Below are positions 12,291-34,879 of a stretch of 64,000 bases of DNA, one piece after another. A program made the position numbers and the translations under genes. The notes under the pieces are model-generated. The model saw only the letters and a program-made list of their open reading frames with translations, was not told the DNA's origin and did not search any database. This stretch comes from Warburgia ugandensis (Eukaryota; Streptophyta; Magnoliopsida; Canellales; Canellaceae), in assembly GCA_035236585.1 (NCBI GenBank), contig CP141127.1, forward strand, positions 77,233,495 through 77,297,494. Direction: 5' to 3'. Numbering within the stretch: the first letter of the stretch is position 1; each line of letters opens with the position of its first letter.

Positions 12291-13511
12291 TGATTGTTTT
12301 ACCGCAGGTGCATGGGCTATTATAGTGTAGCTTATGTAAGTATAGGTCGATCCTCCAAGGACTCAACTTAAAAAGATGAAGTTTTAAAAAAATTAATTTT
12401 CTAAAGATTAAAAGAAATGAAAAAAAACTAACAATGAAATCAAATTTCAAATCTATTTAACTAATGAAATTTACAGAATTCCAAATTCAAAAATACATAG
12501 AGAACGTGTGAGAGAGGGAAAGGGGCAAAGTGGGTGCTGCAATGATTGTGGGCGGTGAGGAAGAGACTGGGTGGTGCTACCGGCTGAGTGAAAGAGAGAA
12601 GGGGGAGACAAGGAGAGGAGAGCATTTGACAAAGGGAGAAATAGAGAGCAAAGTGACAGCAGAGATGGGAAGGACTACCTGAGACAAAGGCCTTGGAAAC
12701 TACAAAGAAGCTGCTAGTTGGTTCTCTTGCAGCTCTTGCCTATGTTGGAGAAGTGCTTGCCAGAGGAGCACTGGGCTGCATCGGACACAAGAGAAGGTTG
12801 CAGTGCTAGATGATGGTGCGGTAATAGAGGTGTGGAAGAGATGATGGAAGTGGGGGGGAAATAATGATTCCCGATTTCCTACTAGAAACTGAGAGAAGAA
12901 AAAGAACATGGAAAGAGAAGGAACGAGAGAGAGAAGGGAGGTGAGAGGTGGTTAGTGAAAGAGAGAAGAATGAGAGAGAGGGGGGAAGAATTGAGGTGAA
13001 GGGGGGCATGTGTGGTCTATTTCTCCTTGTGGCTGACTCTTCATGAAGATCCTTGTAGATAGCTTCTCCTCCTTCAAATTTTATTCCCACCTTTTCTTCT
13101 TTGGTCCTCCTCTTCACATTCCTCTTTTGGTTTTCATGAGTTTCTCATTCCTTTAACAAGAAATCAACCCTTTCCTCTCTTCCTTAAGGATTTCCATTCC
13201 TCTTTTGGTTTTGCCTTTTTCAAATAGAAGCAATTCCTTAATCAATTGTAGGTTCATCTAAGGCCATTAAATTTGATCTAACTATCCAATCTGCTATCTG
13301 GTTGATCTGCAAAATATAAGACTAGATTAGAATCATCTAAACTATACATTAAACATTTGATTAGCTCTGATGATCATTTGATTGTTAAATTTAGAGATAG
13401 TCAATTAGAGATAAAATTCATATTTTATCTAAATTTACAAAATTAATTGGTTAGATGATCTATTTAAATGCTAAATTAGGGGTATTTTTAGCCAAAATTA
13501 AACACTGAACA
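12291..13511 (-). repeat. Right (5') LTR of Athila-like copy A, internally deleted
   Basis: Starts 'tgattgtttt' and ends '...aaacactgaaca' on the + strand. It aligns with the left LTR at both ends, but jumps from the equivalent of about 6018 to 6875 at the 'ttccaaattcaaaaa|tacatagagaac' junction near 12497. The deletion and many point differences indicate an old insertion. Confidence 0.75.
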
Positions 13512-13837
13512 GCTATACTGTCTCTAACACTTCCTACATTGTCTTGATCATATCTTCCAGGCCTTGTCAAGAGCTTATGCAAAAGTTCTTCTCCATGCTA
13601 AATCTAAAGTTCTTCTCCATGCTAAATCTAAGGATGATAGCTTTCATTGATTCCATTAAAGCACAAGAGTTCTCTCAATAGCCCTATAGTTACTTTTTTC
13701 AAGTTTCGACATTTGGAGCATGTACAATGCATTTGATTATTATCAACACTTGCTCTAAGTGCGAACTCTATGAAATTTTATGTTCCCTCATATTCTTTTG
13801 ATGTTCTTGCTATAGTTATCCAAGCATATTTGTCCAT
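13512..13837 (-). pseudogene. CACTA transposase N-terminal (transposase-associated) domain fragment
   Basis: From a minus-strand ATG at 13837 the reading is 'MDKYAWITIARTSKEYEGT', a stop, then 'NFIEFALRASVDNNQMHCTC' and 'SKCRNLKKV'. This matches the plant transposase-associated domain (MDRSWM...R.S.EY..G...FL.FA........I.CPCxKC.N). The frame then runs into the right edge of the Athila insertion, and its continuation resumes at 5805 leftward ('ISMFGDAYND...'). It is the 5' end of the same split transposase pseudogene. Confidence 0.8.
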
Positions 13838-14149
13838 TATCTCAAGAAATTGAAGTAAATTTGTGTATGAAGACTTGTTAGACATTAAAAGATTAGGTTA
13901 AATATTTTACCAAACACTAGGTATACAAAAATTATAAGTATTTAAAATAACTAAATTACATGCATGCACACATGTGGAAGTTTCAATTAACAATGAAAAA
14001 AAGAGCAAAATATGATGGATATAGTCAAAAAGAAATTTAACTTTAAAAAGGCAAGTTTCTAACCATAACCATGTAAAAATTCTTCAAATATGCACATACA
14101 TACATGCATGCATACATACATACATATGAGACAAACAAAGACATACTAA

Positions 14150-14690
14150 CCAACACTCAAAAATAGATATCGTTTGCAAATATGTGAATGTAGTTCTAAT
14201 TCACAATTGGGATTTGGTTGAGAATAGCCACACCGATTGAAATCCAGCTTATATTTTGTGTATAAATGAAGACTGTAAGAGAAAGCAAAGTGAAAAGGTG
14301 ATTAAACAACTCTTAAAATAGAGTAGTAATTTAAAGTTGTTTGCTATAAATGACTTTAACTGTAATAATTTTTAAAGTCTTTTGATGTAAACAACTTTAA
14401 AAGTCACTTCAAATATATATATATATATATATATATTTGATGTTAATACTTTACAATATCTTACATAAATACACAATGAAACCAATTTTTTATGCATGAT
14501 ACTCAATGTTCATTCATGCATTCTTTACACACACACACATATACATATATAACGTGAGCAAGGAAATTAAAGTATTTTTTGGAATAACTCCTCATTTATC
14601 ATCCTTTTATTACATATATCAAATGTTATGTAATATTAGATCTTATTAATACAATATCATGACAAAAGAGCTAATCTAAAATGATTTCAT
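14150..14690. repeat. Right copy of the diverged direct repeat (partner 2350-2640)
   Basis: Shares 'accaacactcaaa', 'gtgaatgtagttc.aattca', 'tcatgcattctttacacaca' and 'atgacaaaagagct' in order with 2350-2640. Extra DNA between 14290 and 14460 carries ACTTTAAAAGT palindromes and an (AT)n run at about 14408-14435. Confidence 0.5.
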
Positions 14691-14957
14691 CAAAATATGG
14701 CCTTATAGTATGCAGGTCATACCTTTAAGCTTCATGCAACTTCCTTGGCCAACTTAATGGTACCATTTCTCTTCATCAAACTCTAATTTTGGATGAGAAC
14801 CATAAATTATAATGTTCTCCCTTCATCAAAATTTGGCCTTATAGAATGCAAGTCATACCTTTAAGCTGCATGCAACTTCCTTGGCCAACTTAATGGTACC
14901 ATTTCTCTTCATCAAACTCTAATTTTGGATGAGAACCATAAATTATAATGTTCTCCC
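14686..14957. repeat. Tandem duplication, 136-bp unit, two copies
   Basis: 'ttcatcaaaat(a/t)tggcctt' starts the units at 14686 and 14822. The two copies are nearly identical through 'ataatgttctccctt', with only a few substitutions. It lies in the CACTA 5' subterminal region and must be much younger than the element around it. Confidence 0.9.
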
Positions 14958-14999
14958 TTTCTCCAATAGTGAGGGTTACACTTTGGAATCATTTAAGTA

Positions 15000-15350
15000 A
15001 AATGACTTTAAAAGTATATATTTAGACTGGCACTAGAAGATGGATTTTGCACGAGAAAGGACTTTAAAAGTCATTTGGACTAAACGACTTCAAAAGTCAA
15101 TCGCTTTTAAAGTTGTTTAGAAATACACAACTTTAAAAGAGATACACTTTTGAAGTCATTTGATTCAAATGAATTTAAAAGTCCTTTCTCACAAAAAAGT
15201 ACCTCATCCTGTAGACTAAAGACATGATTTTTGTTTATGCAACTTCTAAAGTCTTTACTTTTAAAGTTGTTGTTTTTTTTTTTCTAAAAGACTTGTAAAA
15301 AATTTATGAAGTCAATAGTCAAAATAACAACTTCTTTATACTGACTTTAA
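15000..15350. repeat. Array of ACTTTAAAAGT palindromes (CACTA subterminal repeats)
   Basis: Inverted and direct variants of gACTTTAAAAGTc recur every 20-40 bp, for example near 15000, 15058, 15084, 15105, 15130, 15148, 15172, 15245, 15258 and 15341. In En/Spm elements such motifs near the ends bind the TNPA-type accessory protein. That role here is inferred from position and spacing. Confidence 0.65.
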
Positions 15351-15367
15351 AAGTCTCCTATGTAGTA

Positions 15368-15664
15368 GCGTAAGGATATAGGGGCTAGGGCTTTGTGTCT
15401 TTTTCCTCTATATTTCCTCCCTTGGATTATGTTTACCCTAGGCTGAATGGTTGATATTTTGGCGAGTGGAAGAGGTAAAACACGTTTTGTTGGTTCCTTA
15501 AATTTCTCCTTGGCGCACCATTGTTCTCTCCACCAATCACCATTCAAGCTCCACCTATACTCTCTCCAAAGAAACACATTTTCACTTTGTTGTAAACATG
15601 TTAGATTCTCCTTGAAAAATGGTGGAAAAATGGTGGGTAGCCACCAAAATTTTCTCCACCAGTA

Positions 15665-15717
<53 letters not shown>

Positions 15718-15721
15718 TCTC

Positions 15722-15803
<82 letters not shown>

Positions 15804-16850
15804 GCATGCGCTCTCTTTACTCCCATTGGTTCACCCTAGCTTTCCCTTAATTCTCTCATAGAAAACACTTCTCAGTGGATGCTTACTAGGATAACCCTAG
15901 TTAAGGATAGATCTTGGCCATTGCTTCCTAAAAATCGAATAAACAGTGACTATACATTTCCCTTTTATTCTCCTTCACTTCAATGTTTTTTACTTCCTTA
16001 TTTTTCTCATTCAAAATATGTTTTTAAATAGTGTACCACGTTCACTTCCTTGTAGTAAAATGTGGATTCCATTAGTGGGTCCCTCTCTTTATGAGTGAGA
16101 GAAAATAATCTGCATGCTGGTCTCATTTTCTAAGTAGTTGCACTTTAGCCAAGCTCCATACATGTGACTCGTTGTATAATATTCTAGCTTCACTTAAAAG
16201 CTCCCCCAAGGTGGTGGCTTGTATGCATAAAAAGTTGGCCACCTTATCTTTTGATAAAGACACCTCCATTTGCACAAATAAGGTTGGTCATATGTATGGG
16301 GTTTTTAACTACTTTGAATTTGATAAGGATACACCCACATTTTATTTTAAATTGCTTTGATCTTAGTTGATGAGATGTGGGTATGTGACTTTGCTCGAAT
16401 TACAAACTAGCTTCTTTTTAAGTCTAGAACCCCAAAATTGTGAAATTTTCTCAATTATACCATAATCCTACAAAATGCAAATTAAATCTTACTTATTGAT
16501 AAATTAAGTAATTCTAGGGTTAAAAATGTATACTTTGGGGCTATTAAATGTTATAATTATGTGTATATTAATATTAGTGATTGACTTTGGGCCTTTTCAA
16601 TCATTATCCAAGCATATAAAAACATAAAAGCCTCTCATTGTTGGTTACACATTTATTGTCCACCACGCCATGATTGGGATATTACAATAACAACAAAGGT
16701 GGGATCTTTGTCTGGTGAAATCGCACATGTGGATGCATTCTATTTTCATGGATTTAATTCAAAATTTTGTTTTCTTATGCAAGCTTTTGGATCCTGAAGC
16801 TTATTAGTGTTAAAGTTAAATTTTTAACACTTTTTTAAGTGTGGAGATTC
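15368..16850. other. Intergenic stretch with compound microsatellite, no recognised gene
   Basis: Apart from the CT/CA array, this holds only short open frames without family signatures. The segment at 16180-16360 contains two similar 'ttga(t)...gataa.ga(c/t)ac(a)cc' phrases, but no domain was recognised. Confidence 0.5.
15667..15802. repeat. Compound (CT)n-(CA)n microsatellite
   Basis: An interrupted CT run (single-base breaks near 15703 and 15724) passes directly into about 20 CA units. The translated Leu-Ser / Thr-His runs are an artefact of the repeat and do not indicate a gene. Confidence 0.95.
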
Positions 16851-17529
16851 ATTGTGAACTAGTTAGTGAAGTTTAGCTAGTTAGTCCTTCTGGGTAGTTT
16901 CCTAATGAGGAGACACCTAGGAGAGAAGATGATGAAGTGGCTGGGATGGCCCACAAATATGATGTAACTTATGACTAGGATGGTCAACAGAATTTTTCAA
17001 ATTTCAAACTTGCTTTCCTCTAATGTTCATGAATCTATGTACAAAATGCAAGTGAGTCTGGATCGAAGTTGGACCCATCTATTCCATTAGGCTAGGAAAG
17101 GAGTAATAAAGAAAATAACCATTTCAACAATCATCTGGGTTGGGAGTCCTCATCTTCCTTAGTTCATATACTTATCATTGTTCAAAAAGAGATGAGAGAA
17201 TCTCAAACGTAGTAAGAGAGAGGAAGGGAGAACTTGATGACTTAGAGGGGAGTCTCAGAACATTGTTTGAAGGTTTAGCAAGGTGGGATTTTGATTGACA
17301 AAAGTTGTTGGAGGATCAAAAGTTCTTTCTCAAAGTAAACATAGTAATTGGGATAAAATTTGGAGGAGATGAAGAAGCACTGGAAACTTATAAAAAGCTA
17401 GGTAAATGAGAAGTCATTAGACTTTTATCTAACCTAGTTGAGGGAAACAAAACTGCAACTCATAATAGAGGTGGAGGATCTCTCGAGAAAGAGGGAAGGG
17501 TGAACACCCCTGTTTTCCTATTAAGGCGA

Positions 17530-18260
17530 TATCCTAGAATATAAGAGGCTTGAGTCCTCTCAAAAAAAAGCTTGGGTTAAGGGGTTTCTATTGGAGCATA
17601 GACCTTGTTTTCTTTTGCATCTAGGAAAAGAAGATTTAAGATTGGGGAATATTCAAGGCAAAAAGAATTAGGATTCATTGACACTTGGATTGGAGACATA
17701 AGTTGGACGTGGGTCTGTCGGGAAGCTTGCTTTTGGCTTAGGACTCCAACTTTGTGGAATGCTCAAAGGTGAGAATTGGTGAATATTGCATTTTTGCTAA
17801 ATTTAGAATGAAAATCATTAAGATTTGTATGATCTTTGGTGTTTGTGGTCCAAACCTTGACAGTATCAGATTAAGGTTATTGGACAAATTGGGTGCTATT
17901 AAGTAGGAATGGAATTTATCTTAGTGTTTCTCGAGGGATTTTAATGTGGTTAATAAAAAAAGAAGTGAGAAACACTATGTCTCACAAGATTTTATTAACA
18001 TGAATAAGATGATGGATGTCCCTCCCTCTGATGGATTATTTACATGGTCTAATAAGCAACGATATCTAGTGATGAGTAGATTTGATAGATTCCTCTTAGC
18101 TATTGATTGGTTTAATGAGTTCTCACAAGTTAGTGCTAAAAGTGTTCATATTGATTTGTTTAACCATCAACCTATTGTTCTCTCTAACTAGACATTTACT
18201 TGGGGACCAAAACCCTCCAAATTTGAGGAGTCTTGGATGCTTGAAAAGTATTTCATCCCT
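17530..18260 (+). pseudogene. LINE AP-endonuclease domain remnant
   Basis: Starts with a degenerate 'ISWNIRGL'-like opening near 17530 ('aagaggcttgagtcctctcaaaaaaaag'). Near 17938 it reads 'RDFNVVNKKRSEKH', recalling the GDFNxV motif. It continues with 'PPSDGLFTWSNKQR', 'SRFDRFLLAIDWFNEF' and 'WGPKPSKFEESWMLEK', all typical of the endonuclease of plant L1 ORF2. The expected SDH catalytic triplet is altered at 'LFNHQPIVLSN', and a stop follows at 18189. Confidence 0.75.
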
Positions 18261-18681
18261 CTAATCAAAGATTGGAGTAAATATCACTTTGAGAGATCTG
18301 CAAGAAGAAGGTTTTCTCTCAAACTAAAAAAACTTAAAGATTTTACAAAAATTGGGCTGCAAAATTGAATAGTGATAAATTAGCTTTGGAGAAGTCAGCT
18401 CAATCCAAGTGGGAATAATTGTTTTTATGGGAAGAATCCAATGGGTTATCTGATGAAGAATTCTTGGAAAAATGCTCTTTGACATAAACTGCTAAGCACC
18501 TTTACCTTTTTGATGAAATCAAGTGGAGACAACGAGCCTTAGTGCAATGGCTCAAAACTAGTGACAAGAACACAATGTATTTTTACTTGGTCGTTGCTTA
18601 GAGGAAATGAAGAACCACATTACTTGCTTCGTGGTAAATAGGAAGACTATGGAGGACCATACGGTCATATCATACGAATGA

Positions 18682-19640
18682 GTGAGATACTTCTTTAATA
18701 TTTACACTTCTAGAAACATTGAGGTGGCAATTCCTCAATCTCTGGAATTTGAGACCCTCAATGACTTCGAGTGTTCCATCCTTGATGATGCTACTTTTAC
18801 CCCAGAGGAAATTCGAAAGGCTATATTTGACTACAAATCTAAATCTACACCTAGACCCAATGGATTCACTATGAAATTGTTTCAAGTTGCATGGGACTCT
18901 ATGGGTCAAGAGGTATCTAATTTTATCAATGAGTTTCAAAATTCTAACATCATTGACCACCATATGAGTGCATCTTTTATTGCACTTGTCTCTAAAAAGG
19001 AAGGGGTAATTAAGATGAAATATTATAGGCCCATTAGCTTGGTGAATAGAGGTTACAAAATCCTTTCTAAGGCGCTCTCCAATAGATTGAAGGAAGTGAT
19101 TGGAAACCTAATCTCTTATAAGTAGTTTACCTTTGTACCCGATTTTAGATGGTGTTTTGGTGGCTTCCAAATGTCTCCATTTCATGAAGTCCTCTAAGAA
19201 AGGTTGTTTATTACTCAAGCTAGACGTTGAGAAAGCATATGTATGATTGAATGGAGAGTGGTGGACTAAATTTTGACACATGGGACTTTTTTATCAATGG
19301 AGAAGCTAGATTCACTCGAGCTTGAAATTTGCTACATTTTCAATATTGATGAATGGCTCTCCAAAAGGCTTCTTTGCTAGTTCAAGAGGGCTTAGATAAG
19401 GGGATTGTCTTTCTCCATATTTGCTTACTTTGGTGGGGGAGGTCTTTACTAAGATTATGCATTTAGTAGTTAATCTTGGTTAGTTTGATGAAATTCAAAT
19501 GGCTTCCAATATTTGTTTATCTGTGTTACAATATGCTGACTATAAAATCCTTTTGTCTGAGCCTAATTTGAGGTTTCCTCACAAAGTTAAAGCCATTTCT
19601 TGGAATCTTTGAACTCATGATTTGACAAGGACTAAACATG
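18682..19640 (+). pseudogene. LINE reverse transcriptase remnant
   Basis: 18682-19125 is open and carries 'PNGFTMKLFQVAWDSMGQEV', 'ALVSKKEGVIKMKYYRPISL' and 'YKILSKALSNRLKEV', the fingers and palm motifs of L1-type RT. Downstream the frame is broken by stops. At 19529-19555 the active-site motif reads LQYADYKIL, so the second aspartate of YADD is a tyrosine (codon 19541-19543). The enzyme cannot be active. Confidence 0.85.
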
Positions 19641-19767
19641 ATGTTTGTAAGGGATTAGAAATTTCATGTTGAACATCTTCAATGTCATGTTGCTGACTTA
19701 CCCTATCACTATCTTAGATTACCTTGGGCTCTCAATAGGCCTAGTTTAAAGATGTGGAGTCATATCA

Positions 19768-20258
19768 TTGAGAGATTTTCAATTTAGATTGGTAGGGTGG
19801 AAGAAAGCATGTCTTTCTATGGGAGAAAGAATCACTTTGATTAAACCTACATTGGTTTCTTTGCCTCTATCTTACATGTCATTGTTTAAGTGGCCAAAGT
19901 CTATTATGGAAATGTTGGAAAAAGATAGTTTCTGCAGGATAAATGTCTAGAGATAAGAAGGATCCACTTGATCAAATGGGATTAGGTGTGCATACCTTTC
20001 AAAGAAGGTGGGTTGCAAATAAATAACATGGATGTGATGAATAAGGGTCTGCTATGGAAGTGGTTATGGAGCCTTGAGGATGAGAAAGATGGGCTTTGGA
20101 AGAATATTATGAGGTGGAAGTATGGAAATGGAAATTGTTGGGGATTAAACAAGAATAAGATACCTAAGGTATCTAGAGTCTGGAAGGATATTTGCCAAGA
20201 GATGGATGCCTTCTATAAGAAAGTGAAGATTATTGTTTTCAAGGGAAATAAAGCTTAG
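19768..20258 (+). pseudogene. LINE post-RT (zf-RVT-type) region remnant
   Basis: Two short frames. 19768-19950 has 'WKKACLSMGERITLIKPTLV', 'SLPLSYMSLF' and 'P..I'. 19986-20258 has 'IPFKEGGLQINNMDVMNKGL' followed by 'LWKWLWSLEDEKDGLWKNIM'. These match the conserved stretch between RT and RNase H in plant L1 ORF2 (W....LS.GGR.TLI..VL...P.Y..S.F..P, then P...GGLGI..L...N.ALL.KWLWR...). A stop separates them. Confidence 0.8.
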
Positions 20259-21259
20259 TTTCAAGATGATAAGTGGATTGTAGGAAGAATCCTCAAAAGA
20301 GATTTTATGATAGCATTTAGACTTTCATCAAATAAAAAAGGAAAGGTTATGGATTTCTACTCTATTGCAAATGTGGAGGTGTCATGGTAATTCCAAATTA
20401 TCTAGACTCTATACTCCTTCGAAGAGCAAGAATTTGGGTCGTTAATGACTATTTTGCATAACAAGTATATCAAATCGAGCAAGGAAGATTTTTTTGGTTT
20501 TGGTTTTGGATTCATAGTTCTTATGGCATCTTTTCTGGGAAATAACCCTTTGAATGTCTCAAAATCAAGCATGATGTTGTGGAATCTTTTAAGTTTATTT
20601 GCAATTGGTCGCTCCTCTAAATATTCGAGCATTCCTTTGGATTTTATCAAATGGCAAGACTCTACCGTTTGGCAATTTGTAGAGAAGAGGATGAAATGAC
20701 TTCTTAGGACTGGTTTTTAGATGTTATGTTGAAACTAATAGAAATTATTTAATTCATTGTCCTGTTGTCTTTATCTTATGAAATTTGATTCGAAGTGCTT
20801 TTCAAATGCATTGGGCATTTCATGCATCTGCCACCAATTGATGAATCAATAGAAATCAAAAGAGGCACCAAAAGGAAGCATCTGCTTTGGAAGTGTTATA
20901 GTGAGTGCTATACTTTGGTGCATCTAGATAGAAAGAAATAGCAGGTGCTTCAAAGGTAAATAGTACGACATTTAGGTGATGTTTCATAGCATTATGAATT
21001 TGGTTTGCTTTTGGGCAGCCAATACATAGGAATTTTAAGGGCATTAATGGATAAACGATTAGAAGAAAATGGAATAAGGTTAGAAAAATGAAGATTCATA
21101 AGGACGTTTCAATTAAATGGGAGTGTCCCCCCCTCTAGGTTTCTATAAATTTAACTTCAAAGGTTTTTGATTTTGTAACCTTAGTCAATCTAGAATAGAG
21201 GCTTGATAAGAAATGATGAAGTATCTTGCTTTCTTCATTTCTCAGGGCCACCATCTGGG

Positions 21260-21640
21260 ATTTGAGACACTCGTATGGATAAACTTAATGTAGCCTCTAA
21301 TGCGATTCATTGGGCTTCTCAATTGAGAATTTGAAATATCACTATAGAAGGTGATTTTGAAAGTGTAATTACCCGGTTGAAGAAAGATAAGGAACCTCCA
21401 TGGAGAATTTAGGAAAATGTGGATTGTCTCATTATTGAAGCTTGCTTTGTTCATGCATCTTTTGTTTACATCAAGAGCTTTGCAAATTGTGAGGATGATA
21501 TTCTAGCTATAGAAGGGTAAGTGCTAATTCAATTAGGGAAATAAATTTTGCTATGATTGAATGTGCTCTCAATGAGTTTCCTCATTTGGTTAGGTGTTGT
21601 CTCCTATTTGGTGGGTATTTTTCTATTATGTTTCTTTGAG
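21260..21640 (+). pseudogene. LINE RNase H-like remnant
   Basis: Reads 'LNVASNAIHWASQLRI', a stop, then 'NITIEGDFESVITRL', and later an 'FVYIKSFANCEDDILAIEG' stretch. These correspond to the EGDS.xVI and (R)EAN..AD.LA motifs of the plant RNase H (RVT_3) domain. Several stops are present. Its position just before the A-rich tail fits the 3' end of a plant L1 element. Confidence 0.7.
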
Positions 21641-21816
21641 TGAATATGTTGGGGCATAACCTTACATCTTCTATATTTGCTTTGTTATGGGTTGAGCTAC
21701 TTTGATTCACTTGGGATAGAGCTCTTTTTCTCATTTTGGTTAACTACTAGAATAACTCCAAGTGGATGAATAAAACTTCAACTTTCAATAGAAAAAAAAA
21801 GAAAAGAAAAAGAAAA

Positions 21817-22777
21817 TGTAGTTCAATTTACATTAAGAATGGTCCTCACAGCCAAATCTGGATCAAAATCAAGCTAGGCTGAAATTTTATCTACTAACTA
21901 AGAAATGAAGCAATGCCTAACAAACCCTTGCAAACTTGTGCTAGACTAATCTTGAGCTACCAAAATATTAGGTAAACTTGTGCTAAACTAACATTGTGTT
22001 CGCAAGATAATAGATAATTCAGTCTAAAACATCCCAAATTGAGTGAAATAGTGATCCACTAACCCTACGTAAACTTTTGCTTCAAGAGATATTTACATAA
22101 GATCTTATATATATTCTTTTTCATTTTGAGAGGTAAAAAGATTGTGCTGAGTTTATGTCGTAGTTGATGTCTCCTAACTAGTATAAAAAGAGTTACACTT
22201 TAGTGTGCCTAACATAAATGACATATCAACCTTGGTAAGAGTACATGCTCAAAGGAGAGGAAAGAGTACATGTCCTTCCATGCATAGTATAACATTTTTT
22301 TGCAAATCTAAGCAATTCATAATGTTTAGAAAACCAAAACAAGATAGCTAAGAGAAATCAATGAATTTGGACAATCCTAGCCACTAGTTTTAGTTTTTTG
22401 AAAATTTTAACAAAAATGGATGGTCATGATTTTTTACCTAAAGAAACATGAGCTAAAACCCATCTGATGGGCATGAGATTTGATGTGTATCTAATCCATT
22501 GCTAATATGATGAATGGATTAGATCCAGCTAAAACAATTTCACCATCCATAAAAATTAGAACATGTACTTGCGAAGACTCATAGTGGATTTGACTATTAG
22601 AGATATGACGTGATAACTCTTCCTCTATAGTGCTTTTAGAGTCCTGCTATCCGGACACTAACTGGGCTGAAGTAACAGGTCTTGCCCTTTCAATTGGGTG
22701 CATATTTGATTAGGAATAGCAGTCCCGGCTATATGATTATATTAAAGATTTTAGAATTAGTTTCACAACTCAAAATT
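21817..22777. other. Intergenic DNA upstream of tRNA-Leu, no recognised gene
   Basis: AT-rich DNA with a few short imperfect repeats such as 'aacttgtgctagactaa' / 'aacttgtgctaaactaa' near 21930-21990. No coding signature was recognised on either strand. Confidence 0.5.
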
Positions 22778-22857
22778 GTTGAGATGGCGAGTTGGTCTAA
22801 GGCGCCAGATTAAGGTTCTGGTCCGAAAGGCCGTGGGTTCAAATCCCACTCTTAACA
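22778..22857 (+). tRNA. tRNA-Leu (anticodon AAG), D-stem one base short
   Basis: An 80-nt cloverleaf. The acceptor stem GTTGAGA pairs with TCTTAAC (one G-T pair). The anticodon stem CCAGA/TCTGG encloses TTAAGGT, so the anticodon is AAG (codon CUU). A leucine-type extra arm and the T arm GTGGG-TTCAAAT-CCCAC are intact. The usual plant sequence has GGCCGAG in the D arm. Here it is GGCGAG, a one-base loss that weakens the D stem and alters the A box. A CAA-containing stretch lies just upstream (about 22768-22775), and T runs follow (22879 onward) as a Pol III terminator. It may be a working gene or a recently damaged one. Confidence 0.85.
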
Positions 22858-23084
22858 ATTATATTTTATTGTTTATTTTTTCAGCTTATTTTGGAAAAAG
22901 GTTGATCAATTTGCACTTTCTAGGGCTTGATCCCAGTCATTCTTCGTTCTGTGTCTTCTCTCGGCTTCACCACTTACTACGTTTTTTGCCTTTTCTTGTT
23001 ACGCTTCCTTTTTCTACTTGGTTTTGGATATTAGGGTTTAGAAGATTCAATTCTTACTTCAGTTTTCTCCCTTGATTTCTCGCT

Positions 23085-34879
<11,795 letters not shown>

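Larger units (their letters stand above)
5811..13511 (-). mobile_element. Athila-like Ty3 LTR retrotransposon, copy A, pol-deleted
   Basis: A minus-strand element of about 7.7 kb with long LTRs (5811-7803 and 12291-13511). Its internal region keeps gag-like frames (10033-11078) but lacks protease, reverse transcriptase and integrase, which the sister copy at 46991-57687 still has. It interrupts a CACTA transposase gene. Flanks are 'gttgt' on the left and 'gctat' on the right: a candidate 5-bp target duplication that differs at two positions, both explicable as transitions. The primer-binding region next to the right LTR reads TTTTTGGTGCCATTGC on the minus strand, like the TGGCGCCGTTGCC type I associate with Athila/Tat elements. 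Confidence 0.8.
13512..15367 (-). mobile_element. CACTA element, right (5') part with subterminal repeats and candidate terminus
   Basis: Continues the CACTA element across the Athila insertion. It contains the transposase N-terminal domain (13837-13512), a non-coding leader, and at least twelve copies of a palindromic motif related to GACTTTAAAAGTC (about 14300-14410 and 15000-15350), arranged like En/Spm subterminal repeats. The minus strand at the right edge reads TACTACATAGGAGACTTTT from 15367, one change from a CACTAC-type terminus. Confidence 0.65.
17521..21816 (+). mobile_element. L1-type LINE, decayed, with A-rich tail
   Basis: Endonuclease, reverse transcriptase, zf-RVT-like and RNase H-like remnants follow each other on the + strand, and the element ends in an A-rich tail at 21791-21816 ('agaaaaaaaaagaaaagaaa'). 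Stops and frameshifts are frequent. The 5' boundary is not defined; ORF1-like DNA may extend back to about 16.8 kb. The order EN-RT-RNase H on one strand with a poly(A) end is that of plant L1 elements. Confidence 0.8.

Noticed and set aside
15582-15861. Several frames of Leu-Ser, Arg-Glu or Thr-His runs
   Set aside because: These are direct translations of the CT/CA microsatellite. Similar runs at 24885, 42428, 48310, 56693 and 57081 were rejected for the same reason.
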